Part shown: piece by piece, positions 51,101 through 63,864 of the stretch
Position numbering within the stretch: the stretch's first letter is position 1
How the letters are laid out: each line of letters starts with the position of its first letter
Assembly: GCF_012273895.1 (NCBI RefSeq)
Contig: NC_052121.1
Coordinates: 7,651,624-7,715,623, forward strand
Direction of reading: 5' to 3'
From: Zerene cesonia
Lineage: Eukaryota; Arthropoda; Insecta; Lepidoptera; Pieridae
Length of the DNA stretch: 64,000 bases
Notes under the pieces: generated by a model
Database searches by the model: none
Seen by the model: only the letters and a program-made list of their open reading frames with translations
What the model was told of the DNA's origin: nothing
Made by a program: the position numbers and the translations under genes

Positions 51101-54100
51101 GACACTAGAGTCTACAAGCTTCAACAGTAACAAGGGATAGTCTCTGGACGACCAAAAATACCCTGTAAAAATGCTATAAATGGTCTACATTATTCTTAGA
51201 ATTAAAATCTTATATTAAAATGGAGCTTAAAATCTTATATCACACATAAAATATTATAATAATTGATTGGCATCGTAACCGCCTTATCCCGTTCTTTATT
51301 CGTAAATAACGCCACGCTTGATTTTGATGAGATCTAGCAGGGATTTCCTATACCCCTTCGAACTTAACAGTTTCTAGTTTGAGAAATTTTGAAAGAATAG
51401 AAAAAATTTTTTGATCACGAGGCAGGATCAAAAAAAAAAAAATTTTTCTATTCTTTCAAAATTTCTCATTTATAAAGCTGAAATGACTTTATAATGCTAA
51501 TTAAAAAACTTTGTAAATGCTAAAAAACTAAAAATTAAAATTAAGTTTCTAGTTTCTTCAGTAAAAGAGGCCAGATCCATAATAAATGGTTACGTGTAGA
51601 AGCGTTTAAATATATAGTATATTTATAAATGCTTTCAAACAAAAACTAAATAATACCTTAATATGTTTAATATTCAAGGCTTTGTTATGTATGTTTACTG
51701 CGTAAGAAATCTTTAATATTTACCTACTTGTAATGATTAAAATGGTCATGATTAGTATTTGTGGAGTCGTTTTCGAATGGTTTGAACGTCGCCATTAATG
51801 TAATAAATAATGTTATACGTACGTACGTACATACGTATTTAAATAATAGGTACAGCAATTATTGCTTTTGCATGTTACAAATGTTACACAATGAACAATG
51901 TTACAACGATGTCATAGAATTTTACAACGGAAGACATCAATTGTTTACGTTTTAAACGATACCCTGGGTTAACTGCATTACCCTTTAAATGCTGTTAAGA
52001 GGCCATTTACCTCTTCAAAAGGCCAGTGGACAAAGTGCATTGCTGTCTCTGTGCCAATACAGGAACAATGACTGACCTCTCTAGATGAGTAGTTTCGACA
52101 CTACTGCATAGCTCTTGCAATCAAAATTAGGTTAATAATAAAGTTAATTGGACTTTTTAAATGCACTGCGTCAGGAGAAGGCCTAACTACGTTTTTCTAT
52201 TCATTTAGTGCTCCTACTACTTGCCCTTTTTATTTTATGATGAAGACAATATGTGTCAAGCTACGGGTAATAGCTTAAAAGACATTGGAGTGTTGTGAGA
52301 TAATATTCGTATTCGTAATAGTGAGAGTGTACGTTCCGTGTACGTAAAAATTTATAATGTAACGAATTTTAAATGACGCTAAATGATTTAGTCCAACACT
52401 TGAAAATGATACCTTAAGTGTATAAATTGTAATTGTGTAAATAAATAATAGTAAATACAATCTATAGATCACCAGTCACCTTTATGAAGGATCTTTTAGT
52501 TCGGAGATAAGGACTGAATGAAGTGGTATCTAAAACTGTTTTTCATCTAAAATAATCAATAATTTTGAGATTGGAAAGTTACTAGTAGGTATTCAAAATA
52601 AATACAAAGCAATTGAAAAACAAGTTATCATTAATTATAGTCACGCCTGAGTCAATTGAACTGAGTAAATTGTGATTGGTACAAAAACAAAGACAATGGT
52701 TTTCATCCAATCACCACACTCTTCTTCGTATAATAGGAAGCTGTGCTATTTTTTGTTTATGTTTTATGAATAACTAACGCACTAGTTATTACGTTTCACG
52801 ACTAAGAAATGACAACAAAAACTTGATTGTCTTTAATAGGGTATTATCAAACTATTGTTAGGTATCTTACATCCAAGTATAGTCAATTTTGAAGACTCAA
52901 AAACGTTACGTACGTGATAAAGAAATACGTCAAAATTGTTATGGTGACATAGCATTTAACGTCTAAATTACATTATAAATTATTTACTCGTACCTTGATT
53001 GCATATCGCAACAGAGATTTTGGCATTGTAATTAATTTATCATTTGAAAGGTGTGTGGTAGCCAAACCTAGATAATTAGATCTTTGTTCTAGATAATTTG
53101 ATCCTTCCATACAGAATGTGATGTAGGCTAATTGATATAGCAGTAGATACTAGATAAGAAAACTGGGATTAATCTCGAACAACGTCATTAAGGAAAAAAA
53201 ATACAATTATCGAGGCTTATCAGTTCACATTAACGTTGTGCATTTATCGAAAAATATTCCACTTCACTCGTACACATGCAATACTTTAATGTAAAGCGTT
53301 TAATGAAAATTTTCAACATTACATGTAATAACAATGCGGTTGGTTTTCACAAGCCTCAAGGTAAACAGTACAGAAATAAATTACATAAAATATGTAATCA
53401 AAAATAATAAACCAGAAAGCGCTTTTTGCAATAGCGCCGCGCCGTGACAAAGCGAGTCAAATTCCAGGGTCCCCATTTGCGGTGGTCTTATTTTGTGCAT
53501 TGCGAATCGGTCGGTGAACGCAACGTCTACCGTAACGCCCCTCCACCTTGCGCAAGCTATGACTAACCTTCGGTTCCTTGCAGACACTCTAACTCGACCG
53601 TGTAATCCCAGAGATCCAAGGAATTCAGCCCGTTCAGCTCCCACGAATTGAACGAGTCACATTGCTCCTGTTCCTCGCTCATCATTGCACACGCGGCTCG
53701 TACGATGGTCACTCACGACAGCGTCGTTTATTATGAGGTGTACACGCTAGCAGCCATATTTTTTGCTGCTTCATGTACGTACGATTGTTGGCGTACCGGC
53801 GTGACCAGTATGGCGGCGCAGAACGGACTGAGCGGCGCTGCGAGTTTCGACAAAAGAATATGCCAATTACCAACGCCATCGCCTGTCCGCCCCAATCTCA
53901 TTTCTTTCGATTACTCACCGATAGCAGATGAAGCCTTATCGTGTCTATGTAGTACCGTGTCGAGCAATAGTTAAATATAAGCGAGCTATTCGCGGAGAAA
54001 GTAAGCAAGAATAATAATCAATCAAAATGTTTGTATGGTAATACGCGTGATCAAAATTATAGGTTTAAGTCGGGAATGAAAGTTTGTGATCTTGATCACA

Positions 54101-57100
54101 AAACGATTGCTTTCTCACGCTTCTTCATTGTTGTATAAACTTATTTATATAGCTTAAATAAATATCAATTTACTAGGTTGGCTAAGCCTTTAAAAATACC
54201 TATCTTCGTATAAGGCAAAGTTCAAATTTTATAAAGTGTTTCTACGTATAGTCATGTGTGTTTACCGATGTGTAACTATACAAAAGTACTCATTTAGACA
54301 TACATATTATGTTTAAGCCATATAAATTGATTGTTCCAAGTGGCAGGCGGTATGTAAAAATAAAAGTAATATAGGTACTTTAAGTTAGGCAACAAATAAG
54401 TAATATGTAATAACATAAAAAAATTGTATCTAGCCATTTATTGCGCAGTTTGTGAGTCTTAGCGATTATAACTGCAAAATAATGTACCCACCTACTGGAA
54501 ATGGTCGTAAAATTTCATAGCATACATTCTTAAGTAGTTAAATGATACTATATATACGCTAGGTGTAACTTGGGGTTACCGACCGTCCATATACGTGTTC
54601 ATTACGACATACGCTAGAACTACGCAACATATCTTATTACTGAGATTATCATAATACATACTAACGTGCATATATGTGAAATCGTTTATCGACTTAATCC
54701 TATGTTGTTAGTTCTTCAGACAAGCCAAAATTTAAGCAATAGATGCAAATAGTAACTCTTATTCCAAAAACAGCAAAAATTGCTACCAGAATAAATTAAA
54801 TATAAGTAATGTATAAAATTTTTACTTAAACCTACATTGTAATTTTATTGAACAAACTCGATTATTTATTGATTTCATTCGCATTAGAAACAAAATTTAT
54901 TTACAATAAAGTAATTTAAAAAAAAAATTAACAAAAAAAATATCGTAATTATTCTTTAGTTGTAGAAAGAATATTTGCAGATAGGCACAATTGTGTTATC
55001 TGTTTATCAACAATAATTATAACATACGCTTCACCTAATTCAGGATTGATAAAAAAAAAATATTGCACTATATATCATATCCGAAATCATAAGTGAATTT
55101 AGCTACGAATTTGGGGTAGATATTGTGCAATCACATTTCAATCAATGGCTCACAAATTTGTTGCCAAATCCCCTTCTAGGTAAGCGATGGTCTGTGCACA
55201 CGTTAAACAATGTGGTAGACTTACCGCATTAAATACTTGGATATTGTATTGTGAGTAAATGAAATGTAACAAATGAACAGAAGGAATTTTTTTTTTTTTT
55301 TTATTCATGATAGGGAAGCGCTTGACCACGATCTCGCCTGATGGTAAGCTGAGATGTGGTCTAAGATGGAGCGCGCTTCCCTAGAAGGTATTTGTTCACT
55401 CTTCTCTTGAAGACCTCCAGATTGTACTCGTCGGGGAACACAGACTCAGGAAGCATGTTCCAATCCCTTGCGGTTCGAATAAATAATGTGGAATCGAACC
55501 GCTTCGTCCGGGTACATGGAACGTCCACCAAATAGCGGTGCCTAGAGTCTGTGCGCCAAATTTATGTTACAGTATGTACATGACAGGAAAAGATAAGTAT
55601 TTATTTACAAATTAAAGACTTTTAACGGATTTTAAACGCGATTTATTCATTATACTATTAACCCGACGTTTCGAACGAGACGTGGTCTCCCCGTGACCAC
55701 GCTCGCTGTAAAGTGTATAATGAATACACGAGTATAATAAATAAATCGCGTTTAAAATCCGTTAAAAAGTCTTTAATTTCTAAATATATAATACTCGCGT
55801 ATCCTATTAGGATAAACGGTGAAAGTAGGTATGAACGTATAAGAATACAACTTCAAATTACAGTGACGAAAACAAAATGAAAGTTGACCCATCTACGATT
55901 ATTGGGGTGTAATTTCAACTACCTACTATATATAATTCATATGTTATATGTATGTGAAAGATTAAAATAGCAAGAAATTTATTAATTTTGGGGATTTAAA
56001 ATTATATCACTAATAATCTTAATACCGCCACGTATTAAGACGAGCGAGATATTTAAATATGTAATTTAATAGATTATAAAAATGGCCCTGTATTAAGTAG
56101 TCTTCGGAACCACAAAATGAGTAAACGGAAAACTCTTTCACAAGATCACACAGAAGATCGGAAGATAGATAGGTAAATAAACACGACTTTTTACTGCGGT
56201 ACAACATTCCACTTTCAAGGCAATTTCCTTTGAATACGCGGACGAAGCCGCACCCTAAATACTAGTGAATAATGAAAGAAACAAAACAGATTGTCCTAAA
56301 GTGCTTTCTTAAGTCATAGCGGGTAACCAAACTGGTGGATCGCCTGATGGTAAGCGATCACTACCGCCCATGAACATTCGCAGAGGTAGTGCCTCTGCGA
56401 ATGCGCTACCCGCTAGGGGTAAGAGATAAGGAAAGGATTGACGACTGTAAAGAAGGAATGGACTGGGAAGGGTGATGTAAAGGTAATGTTATACAAAATT
56501 ATCTACATACTGGAATATAATGAAGTTAAATCATCAGTTTAATTATAATTTTCTGCTACCTACTCCAGCGTGTTTCTTGTTTTATCATCAGGCCCCCCTT
56601 TGTTTTATGCCGCTATAATACATAACCGCTGTTATATTACTACTGTGTCTTAATTTCACAAGCTGCGTAATTAACAAGGCTTTTATAATTACCAAAATAC
56701 AATCAAGAGACGTTTTACGCTCACTATTATTAATTGACCCATTGTGATGTGGCTTCACTTCTCATTTGGGCTAAGCTCGGCGATTACTCAACAAATAGTT
56801 TCTACCTACTTTATTTAGGCGTTTAAAATTGATATTTTAGTATGCGCCATTCGCGTATGATTATGACCGTTGACACATCACGTAGATTATCTCAATTACG
56901 TATCCGAAAGAGCCGTGTCATTGGTTAGCTGTGCATTTTTTACGAACAGGAAATGAAACCATAGCCTTGCGTAGATAACATGTGGCGCAACTAAATCCTA
57001 TTAAATATGATTTTAGAAATTAAATTTTATCTGTATTCTGGATTTCAAGTTTCTGTGATTTAGTATATTGTTTTTCTTTTGTTTTAAAATTTTATCATCC

Positions 57101-60100
57101 TTCTCTATAATTGGTGGTGATGCAATTTTATGGTAATCAATGCAATGGCTTTATCTTTTGCTTGCACGATTGGAATATCAAAGTAACACAATTTAAATGA
57201 TTTTGAATATATCTATTGCTTATTTTGTTGTATACACTAGCTGTCTGTCTGTCTGTATACTCTCAGGAATTATTGAAGCAATTTGAATAATTCTTTCAGT
57301 ATCACCTTAATTTTTTTTTTAAAGAACTTAGAGAGAGGAGGCTAAATAACAGATTGAAAAAAGGTTAAAAGCTAATTTTATAATTGCGGAAGTATATAAG
57401 CATGTATGTTTGTTAATATTCGAAAATCACTGACCATTTGTTCATGATACTTAGCAGTGATGTAGTTAATGTACCAGAATCAGAAGAACGCTTGCGTCTT
57501 GTCAAACTTGTGAAATAAAATTTCCAAAGATGTGTTATTACTGTAATATCTATTACCACAGATAACAAATGCGTTCGCTCTTCATAATATGTACACCGTT
57601 TAAATGTAACATTGAACAGTAGCAGTAACAATTTTATTGCAATCACTGTTATATAAGTTCCTTACAAAATATTTGCCCAATAACGATGTGACCATGTCAG
57701 CCTGTATTGTGAAGGATGTCTTCGAACATTAATTTACATAAAGTAGGTTAGACAGTAAAAAAGAAATATATAGACATACATTTCCTGTAGCGACTGGTTA
57801 TTTATATTTCATTTTGAATATGATTACGAAAATTCTATATATGAAACAGGCACCAATGGTACGAGATCTTTTTAACTCCAATTTATTACAGAATCTTGAT
57901 ATTGTTCGCATCTTGATATCCTGACAATTATTGGAATAGCCATCCATCTTAGGGAAGTATTAAATTCAATTATTTTTAGCATTATAATTGCATAAGATTG
58001 AGATTCAATGTGATAATGAATTATTCGCGATAGTGGGAGTAGCAAAGTTATTAACACGCATTTATATTAGGTTTATTTGTATGTTTGTATGTAACCAACT
58101 CTTTCAGACTCGTTTCTTCTCACTTTAAACGAACATATAAATCAAACTTAGTATCAAGGATTGGTGCTAATATCATTGAAATGTCCCGAGTTTATCTCAT
58201 TATCATGATTAGAATCGCCAGGATTAAATAATTTCCTCACGTACACTCTATATAGGAGCAAGTGAGACAATTTCGTTGATCATTAAAGCATGATTTCTAG
58301 TCTTTATTTTTGTCATAAGCCCACCAAACCAGTGACCCTAATTGGTTGCGTATGTACATGTTAACAATTCCCTTCTCTTAATCAATTCTTCTAACGTTGT
58401 GCAATATAATATGTAAGCATGCAACATTGTATCTGTGTTGGTTAGACTGTGAAGATATTTTGTTATCCCTTTTAAAACAGAGTTTCCACTTGATTTAATA
58501 TGACAAAAAATGGCTTATGTTAATCGGAACTGCAGACGTTGACCAGAGACTACGGTATCCGACTCTTTTCCATGTGATTGATGATTAGACGCAATGGAAT
58601 AGAAATAATTTTCCAATACTCAGCAGCATTTTATAAGTGACTATTTAGAATTTCAATTGTACTTAAAACTAAGGTACTTAATACGCATGTAATCGTTTGA
58701 AGTGTCTTAAAGATATGCCAGAATATAATGTCATGATTGTAGTCCATCAGTATCGGCTGATATTGTCTTCTAGTCTTTTAGTTGACTAGAAGACTAGAAA
58801 ACTATATCAGCCCATACTGCCAACATAACCGTAGTTAACAAACAACAATTATTTGTCTACGATCGCCTAGATATGTTACATCTCATTCTCCCTGTGACGC
58901 TCGCTGTAAAGTATTCGAAACGATGGAATAAATAATATAATTAATAAATTATTTAATTTCTAAATGTACCGATATTACACGCACAAAATCTAACATGATA
59001 AACATCATTTATCTGCAATGCATATCAACACTTCAACTTTTACAAGAGTGGTAACTCTTTATTCAGTAGCCTGTCCTTTTTACCTGTCCACTGTCCAGTG
59101 TCCATTGCTCAAGATACAAGCATGACGCACGTGTAAACGACTCGAGCGAGGCCGCCTGCTATGTAACAAGGCCTTATGCACTATCAACTATCGGCTCTAT
59201 CCACATGGTTAACAGTAAACAAACCAGCTAAAATATAGTGGTCAATTTTATACACAAATTGCGGCGCATTTCACTGCAAAAATATTCCATTATAACAGAA
59301 TCACAACAAAGCGAAGGAAAGAATTATAGAAACCATAACTAACAATTGCTTGGTTTACGGTGTGCAAATTATTGAGGCCGTATTGAGAAATTTAGAGGGG
59401 TGCGGTAGAGGCTTAAGTAAAAATACCTATTATTGTTATAGAAATAGCTATATAACAATAATAGGTATATTCAGAGCAGCCCTTAGTTAGGGTTGTTGTT
59501 AACTGCACGGCTCCCCTATACACTGGGAAGCAAAATAACTATTTACTGAAGAAAACTATTTTCTACCGAAGGGTACGTTGTTTGTGGATATTATAATAAC
59601 ATTTCCTCGTTATAAAACATAAATTATAACTATTTAAATAGATAAAAACATTTTTTTATATATGATGAAGATAATGGACGTTAGCCTGTCTAAAATAGTT
59701 GTTGTGGCATTTACAGATTTATTTAAATTTGTAAATGAGTAAATAAATTTCGACTTAGTAAGAAAGATAAGAAGCATGCTTTGAGTGAATTCAAAGAGCA
59801 ATTGACTTTCTATACAAAATTGATTTTACTTTCATCAAATAGCATTCGTATTTCGTTCCCTTGTCTGTTTAATTCGAAAGTTGCGGAAGAAATGCGATAA
59901 ACTGATATTTTTAATAAATTACATATTGACTTCCTGAAGCTTAATATAAACAACAAAATATTTAATTACCAAGCTTCCTTAACTTATACGATACAGTTGA
60001 AAACAATAAACATTTTAAAATAAATACAGGGAGCTATACAAAGATGAAATTATGAATTTATTAATTATTTTATCGCAATACGATTCATCGGTAACATTGC

Positions 60101-63100
60101 GTTTGGAATTACAAATCTAAATCCTTATTTTTTATTATAATTGTTGTATTATTATATACAAATATATTTTTGCATATAAGATAATGCTTAGATCATTGAT
60201 ATATAAAAAGCTATTAATTTTATTTGTATATCAATAAGATAAGCCTAGATATGACGAATCTATTGAACGTTTCTGAAAAACCTATTTTTATACTTATGGA
60301 TATCTTATTCATTATTCATGTTGGAATTAGTAAAGGGTGCAAAATTATATTTAAACGATAGTATTACGAGATTTTATTGAAAATCATCTTAAAATATCTA
60401 CAATAACAATCGATAATACCATGCATGTTATAAATTTGTAGTGCACCACATTTTCTTACACATAGACACAAATTTTACGTTGCATCGCCTTATATTTATG
60501 TATGTTGCTGTTCGTGTCACCATAAAAAAGTTTTATTCATAAATTTGTGCAGAAAAACAAAACCGGATATTGTGATGGGAGTCAAAGATACAAGGGCAAC
60601 CTACCGGTTTCGTAATGAGTCTCGTCTCGTACTGAACAGTAATTATTGGCAATGACTGGATCATTTTATCGGTCTTGTATTACTTGAATTGTTTGCTTCA
60701 AAACATACAGTTAGATGGAATTGAAACTAGTATAGTGTGTCGCTGATATAATGAGCTAAAGAGCTAAAGTCTTATTGTACGTTGTTTTTTGTAAATATAA
60801 ACGCTACCTTGTTGGATATGTCATATGTTGATTGTTTCGTGGAGCTTACTAATGGAATGATAGGTAAAGAAAAAATTGGGAATAATTCAAAGACATCGAT
60901 AAGCCGGTGCTGGTTTGTCGGCTCGGAACTCTGATTACGAGAGATTAGTATAAATTTTCAATAAGAAGTACAACGAATTAGTATCGGTCGGTCTAAAATG
61001 AAAATTTTTATGTTAATTTAAAAATTTTAGATGAATATCACAAGCACACGTGTGTAGATTTCTTTTACTATTAATAAATAATAAAACAATTGGAAAGAGG
61101 AATTTATAGGGATTTCTGATTAAATAAAATTGGTATAAAGTACACCATCATACTGTAAGTTTTGTTAATAGTCATCTGATCGGCTGTAGATGAATAGATC
61201 ATAATATTCAGATGATTTTTTACGTACCTAAGTCCATCTTTTATACCGTTTTTTATTATTAATGTAAAGTAGGTAATTAATGCTTTAAAAACAGTTTCGT
61301 TTCATCCGACTGATGTTGTAACTTCTAGTGTGGGTCTGTATTAAACTATATACTATTAACACAGCGACCCTGAAAGCGTTTAAAAATTAATTATAATTAA
61401 TATAAGTACGATAATTGTGGTGCGAACTTATTGTAATGAGCACGTTTGTGTCAGTTTTTCCCAAGGAACTGCGCCGTTACATTATAATTATAATTCTTAA
61501 ACTTATTTTATTGCATAAGTAATAAAGACTGAGATTTGTATTACATTTAAATTAGATATGTATATGTAATAGTCGTATAGTTGGGTGTTACTTCAACTTC
61601 ATTTGTATTAGGTATACCTACAAAATTAATAATTCAATACAAAAAAGTTTATAATTAAAACAGAGGTTCAACAAAATTATTGTTTTATCTTGTTAAAATT
61701 TGCACACAAAGATACATTTGTCAAACACCAACGTACAAACTCTTGTATAGATATAAGTATAATATCAAAAATATGTTCTCCTCATTGTTCAATAATTTAT
61801 GGGTCAAACACATTATTTGATCAGCTTTTGATAAAACGTATCAACAATTAAATTCCTACATTGTAAAATAGCACGATTGCATTGAGGTTTTATTGAGGTT
61901 ATATTTTAGAGTTTCCAAGTATTGCTTTGATTAAAAACAACAATAGAAGTTACAAGGAATGTGATATCGATAAGTATAAAGTCAAATCTTGCATATGTTC
62001 ACGTGATATTTTTGGCTAGACCAATAAAATTGGCCTCATAGCATTAAACGATTAAGCAACAATGATAGTATGTGTCCACGAGTAATCAATAACGATTAAT
62101 TAGTGTTATCTATGGTTTACTGTAACTGACGACCTGTGATTAAAGTAAATTTTTAATTGTGGCGTCAGCTGGCAACAATCAGCTGCTTAACAGCTGAATC
62201 CGCAGAAAAATTATTTCTTTTGTAGCAACCCTCAATTCACGTCGCGTAATTTATTCGACATTAGCATTTCCTCTCGGTTTCGTCCTGTTTCTAGTGGGGA
62301 AAAAAAATGCCCTATGCGTATAGTATTATATTTTATGTGCCTATGTCTTCACCAAAGTAGGTACTTTGAAAAAGGGTCTATAATTAAAATACTTGGTATT
62401 TTTTTAAGGTACCTAAACGAAATTTATTAGGAAAAAAATCGTATGAATATTCTATTTGTGTTAGCTTTAGCGTTTAGCTACCAAATTAGTTTTTGTGGGA
62501 TAGGTAACAAACATCCATACATTCATCCACATTTACATACTTTCGTGTTTATAATGTCAGTAAGATTATTGCTATATTTATATATGTATATATTTTCATA
62601 TTGCAATTGTCAATTGCCACTCTAAAAATATAACGTATTCAGAAAACTATTATAATAAAATATTCATAAATTATTAAAAAGGTCAGCGTATAAACATACT
62701 GCGCATATTGTCTTATACATTACATAACGAATGCCCCTTTTAAAAGGGGTCAGACTGCAGCCACTTGCACCAGATGTATGATTGGTCGCATTATAAATTC
62801 GAGGCAAAAAGTCAAAAAGGATTGCATTTCATCAACCGGTTCCAAAGGGGAGTCGGTATCGATTTTAAAACCCTATAAAGACTAAGGGAGCTGGGGTGAA
62901 CGCACCACGCGACACGCTACGCGGATCAGTCTCAACTCTCAAGGATGCTTCGCTAAATGCGAATACCATCTGCCTGAGCCTTCAGGAGCTATAGGAATAT
63001 TACATCAAATGATTTAATATCACTTATTGCTATTTTCAAATCCCTCTTAACCCGCAAAATATATTGTCTAGAATACTATCAGAAGTTGAAATATGTGAAA

Positions 63101-63864
63101 TGTGAATTTAAATTCTAAGGACTTTATTTTGAAATATGTAAAGATGAAAATTATAATATTTCAACAACCGGTTATTGAAATGTGAAACCAAATATTATCT
63201 GCGCTATGTCAAGTTAGAATCTATTAGATTAATGAGATTATTTATGGAATTACTTAGCGTATACTTACATTATAATGATATTATAATAAGCTAATGTATG
63301 TTAGAGAATTGATAATTTTAGAATATTGATTTTTGAAATTTAAAATACGTACATTTTTATTATATGAGACGTGGTCACATTCGTAAAAATGTTTTTCTTT
63401 TTTTATTGAAATGAGTACATATCATCACATTTCCTTTGTCCCCTGGTTTAGATAGGTTGTCTTACTGGTAGAAATATGAAAAAATGTCTGCTATACATTC
63501 AAGTTGTACGTATTGAATTGTATATAAATTATGTTTGGCATAATAATCACATGAGTCACTATGGAAAAGTATTCAAACAATGAGGCATTACTTGGCGTGT
63601 AAACACGACGCCCTGTCTCCAATGTCAGCTGCGCGGAAAATCAATATTCTTCGGACTATTTGGTGAGATTGATCACGTTGCAGACTCCCAGCAAACTTAA
63701 TGAAAAAGTGTATATGCCCTTTCTTTAGTCAAGATTAATATTTTAAAAGTTTATTGTATACGTTTCATTTTTAAGCACTCACCATCCAGCATGCACCGGC
63801 GAGAATTAATGCCTTCTTCATCGAAATCCTCTAGTATCCCAGATTTATCCCGCGCCACATCCAT
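45139..63864 (-). CDS. Cen: Centrocortin/CDR2-like coiled-coil protein, two alternative first exons
   Basis: Shared exons in gene order: 49710-49822, 48646-48794, 48001-48453, 47517-47688 and 45139-46506. Two possible first exons both end in phase 1 and splice in frame to 49822: 53568-53685 (MMSEEQEQCDSFNSWELNG start, 790 aa) and 63783-63864 (MDVARDKSGILEDFDEEG start, 778 aa). The conserved CDR2 core is LQLAAELGKTLLERNKELE, followed by QEIEYLTKQTVALREVNDS and a long coiled coil to about residue 260. Later motifs include NPYRELVQKYEALLEVQL and RPEYRELFKEIFTILKK, also CDR2-like. The C-terminal exon (456 codons with stop) is rich in Ser, Lys and Glu. Vertebrate CDR2/CDR2L and Drosophila centrocortin are the relatives; centrocortin works at centrosomes with centrosomin. 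Identification is strong; use of each first exon is an inference. Confidence 0.9.
46507..47516. other. Intron of centrocortin-like gene
   Basis: 1010-bp intron between exons ending at 47517 and starting at 46506. A stretch at about 46960-47260 is less AT-rich than its surroundings but has no open frame with splice sites that I could support. Confidence 0.55.
47696..47855 (-). repeat. Dispersed repeat related to the CCGCGG family
   Basis: Contains GTGAAAGTTTGTTTGTTTGTCCG, a GAAATTTGGTATAC block and ends GGCGGAGCCGGGACGAACGTCTAGT. It has the same layout as 41436-41642 but is diverged. It begins 8 bp beyond the splice acceptor of exon 47517-47688. Confidence 0.6.
50462..50652 (+). repeat. Dispersed repeat, CCGCGGTTTCACCCGCG family
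   Basis: Starts ACTAGCTGCGCCCCGCGG, has GGAATATCGGGATAAA, and ends AGAATTTTATATATAAG. It joins the first half seen at 2401-2590 to the second half seen at 4052-4248, so it links those two copies as one family. Confidence 0.8.
51381..51467. repeat. Large imperfect inverted repeat
   Basis: Arms GAGAAATTTTGAAAGAATAG... (51381-51416) and its complement (51426-51467) pair around ACGAGGCAG. One arm has a longer A run. A MITE remnant or an unstable hairpin is possible. Confidence 0.85.
53400..53830 (-). promoter_or_regulatory. GC-rich promoter region of the proximal centrocortin-like isoform
   Basis: Surrounds the first exon 53568-53685 and is clearly more GC-rich than the introns on both sides. 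Upstream, GCAGCCATATT near 53751 and TATGGCGGCG near 53810 contain GCCAT cores like YY1/Pho sites. Promoter activity is inferred from position and composition. Confidence 0.45.
55287..55560 (+). mobile_element. Retroelement-like fragment preceded by a T tract
   Basis: Starts at a T tract and contains CGATCTCGCCTGATGGTAAG, GATTGTACTCGTCGGGGAAC and GTTCCAATCCCTTGCGGTTC. On the opposite strand this looks like the 3' end of a non-LTR element with a poly(A) tail. The similarity is from general familiarity with such elements, not from a search. Confidence 0.5.
55604..55790. mobile_element. MITE with long terminal inverted repeats
   Basis: Left end AATTAAAGACTTTTAACGGA, then ACGCGATTTATTCATTATAC; the right end is its reverse complement with a few differences. 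The centre contains TTAACCCGACGTTTCGAACG and a short GTGGTCTCCCCGTGACCAC palindrome. Other copies: 30640-30790 (partial) and 58895-58975 (degraded). No coding capacity, so it is non-autonomous. Confidence 0.85.
56325..56480 (-). repeat. Dispersed repeat (CATCAGGCGA family), fuller copy
   Basis: Contains GGATCGCCTGATGGTAAGCG, CACTACCGCCCATGAACATT and a perfect AGAGGTAGTGCCTCT hairpin. The end GATAAGGAAAGGATTG is matched in reverse near 26577-26592 in a WDR46 intron. Related fragments lie at 31848-31960 and 11507-11600. Confidence 0.65.
58750..58817. repeat. Imperfect inverted repeat
   Basis: GTATCGGCTGATA...TTCTAGTC pairs with GACTAGAA...TATATCAGCCCATAC. The arms mismatch in the middle. It could be an element remnant. 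Confidence 0.65.
58895..58975 (+). mobile_element. Degraded MITE copy
   Basis: GACGCTCGCTGTAAAGTATT and TTTAATTTCTAAATGTACCG resemble the right half of 55604-55790, with internal decay. Confidence 0.5.
59423..59468. repeat. Perfect 18-bp hairpin
   Basis: ATACCTATTATTGTTATA (59423-59440) is exactly complementary to 59451-59468 around a 10-base loop. Its arms are shorter than those of typical animal microRNA precursors, so a microRNA is unlikely. Confidence 0.8.

Larger units (their letters stand above)
49823..53567. other. First intron of centrocortin-like gene (proximal isoform)
   Basis: 3.7-kb AT-rich intron. It holds a dispersed repeat at 50462-50652, a 36-bp-arm imperfect palindrome at 51381-51467, and no further coding exon that I could support. 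Confidence 0.6.
53831..63782. other. Long 10-kb intron or upstream region between the two first exons
   Basis: AT-rich, with several mobile-element fragments (55287-55560, 55604-55790, 56325-56480, 58895-58975) and hairpins at 58750-58817 and 59423-59468. A GC-richer, otherwise unexplained stretch lies at about 62740-62990. No coding exon is supported. Confidence 0.55.

Noticed and set aside
53648..53974. Plus-strand 108-codon frame
   Set aside because: It overlaps the GC-rich promoter region of the centrocortin-like gene on the other strand and has no domain.
59423..59468. Possible microRNA precursor
   Set aside because: The perfect stem is only 18 bp with a 10-base loop, shorter than expected for a precursor, and no extended pairing was seen outside it.
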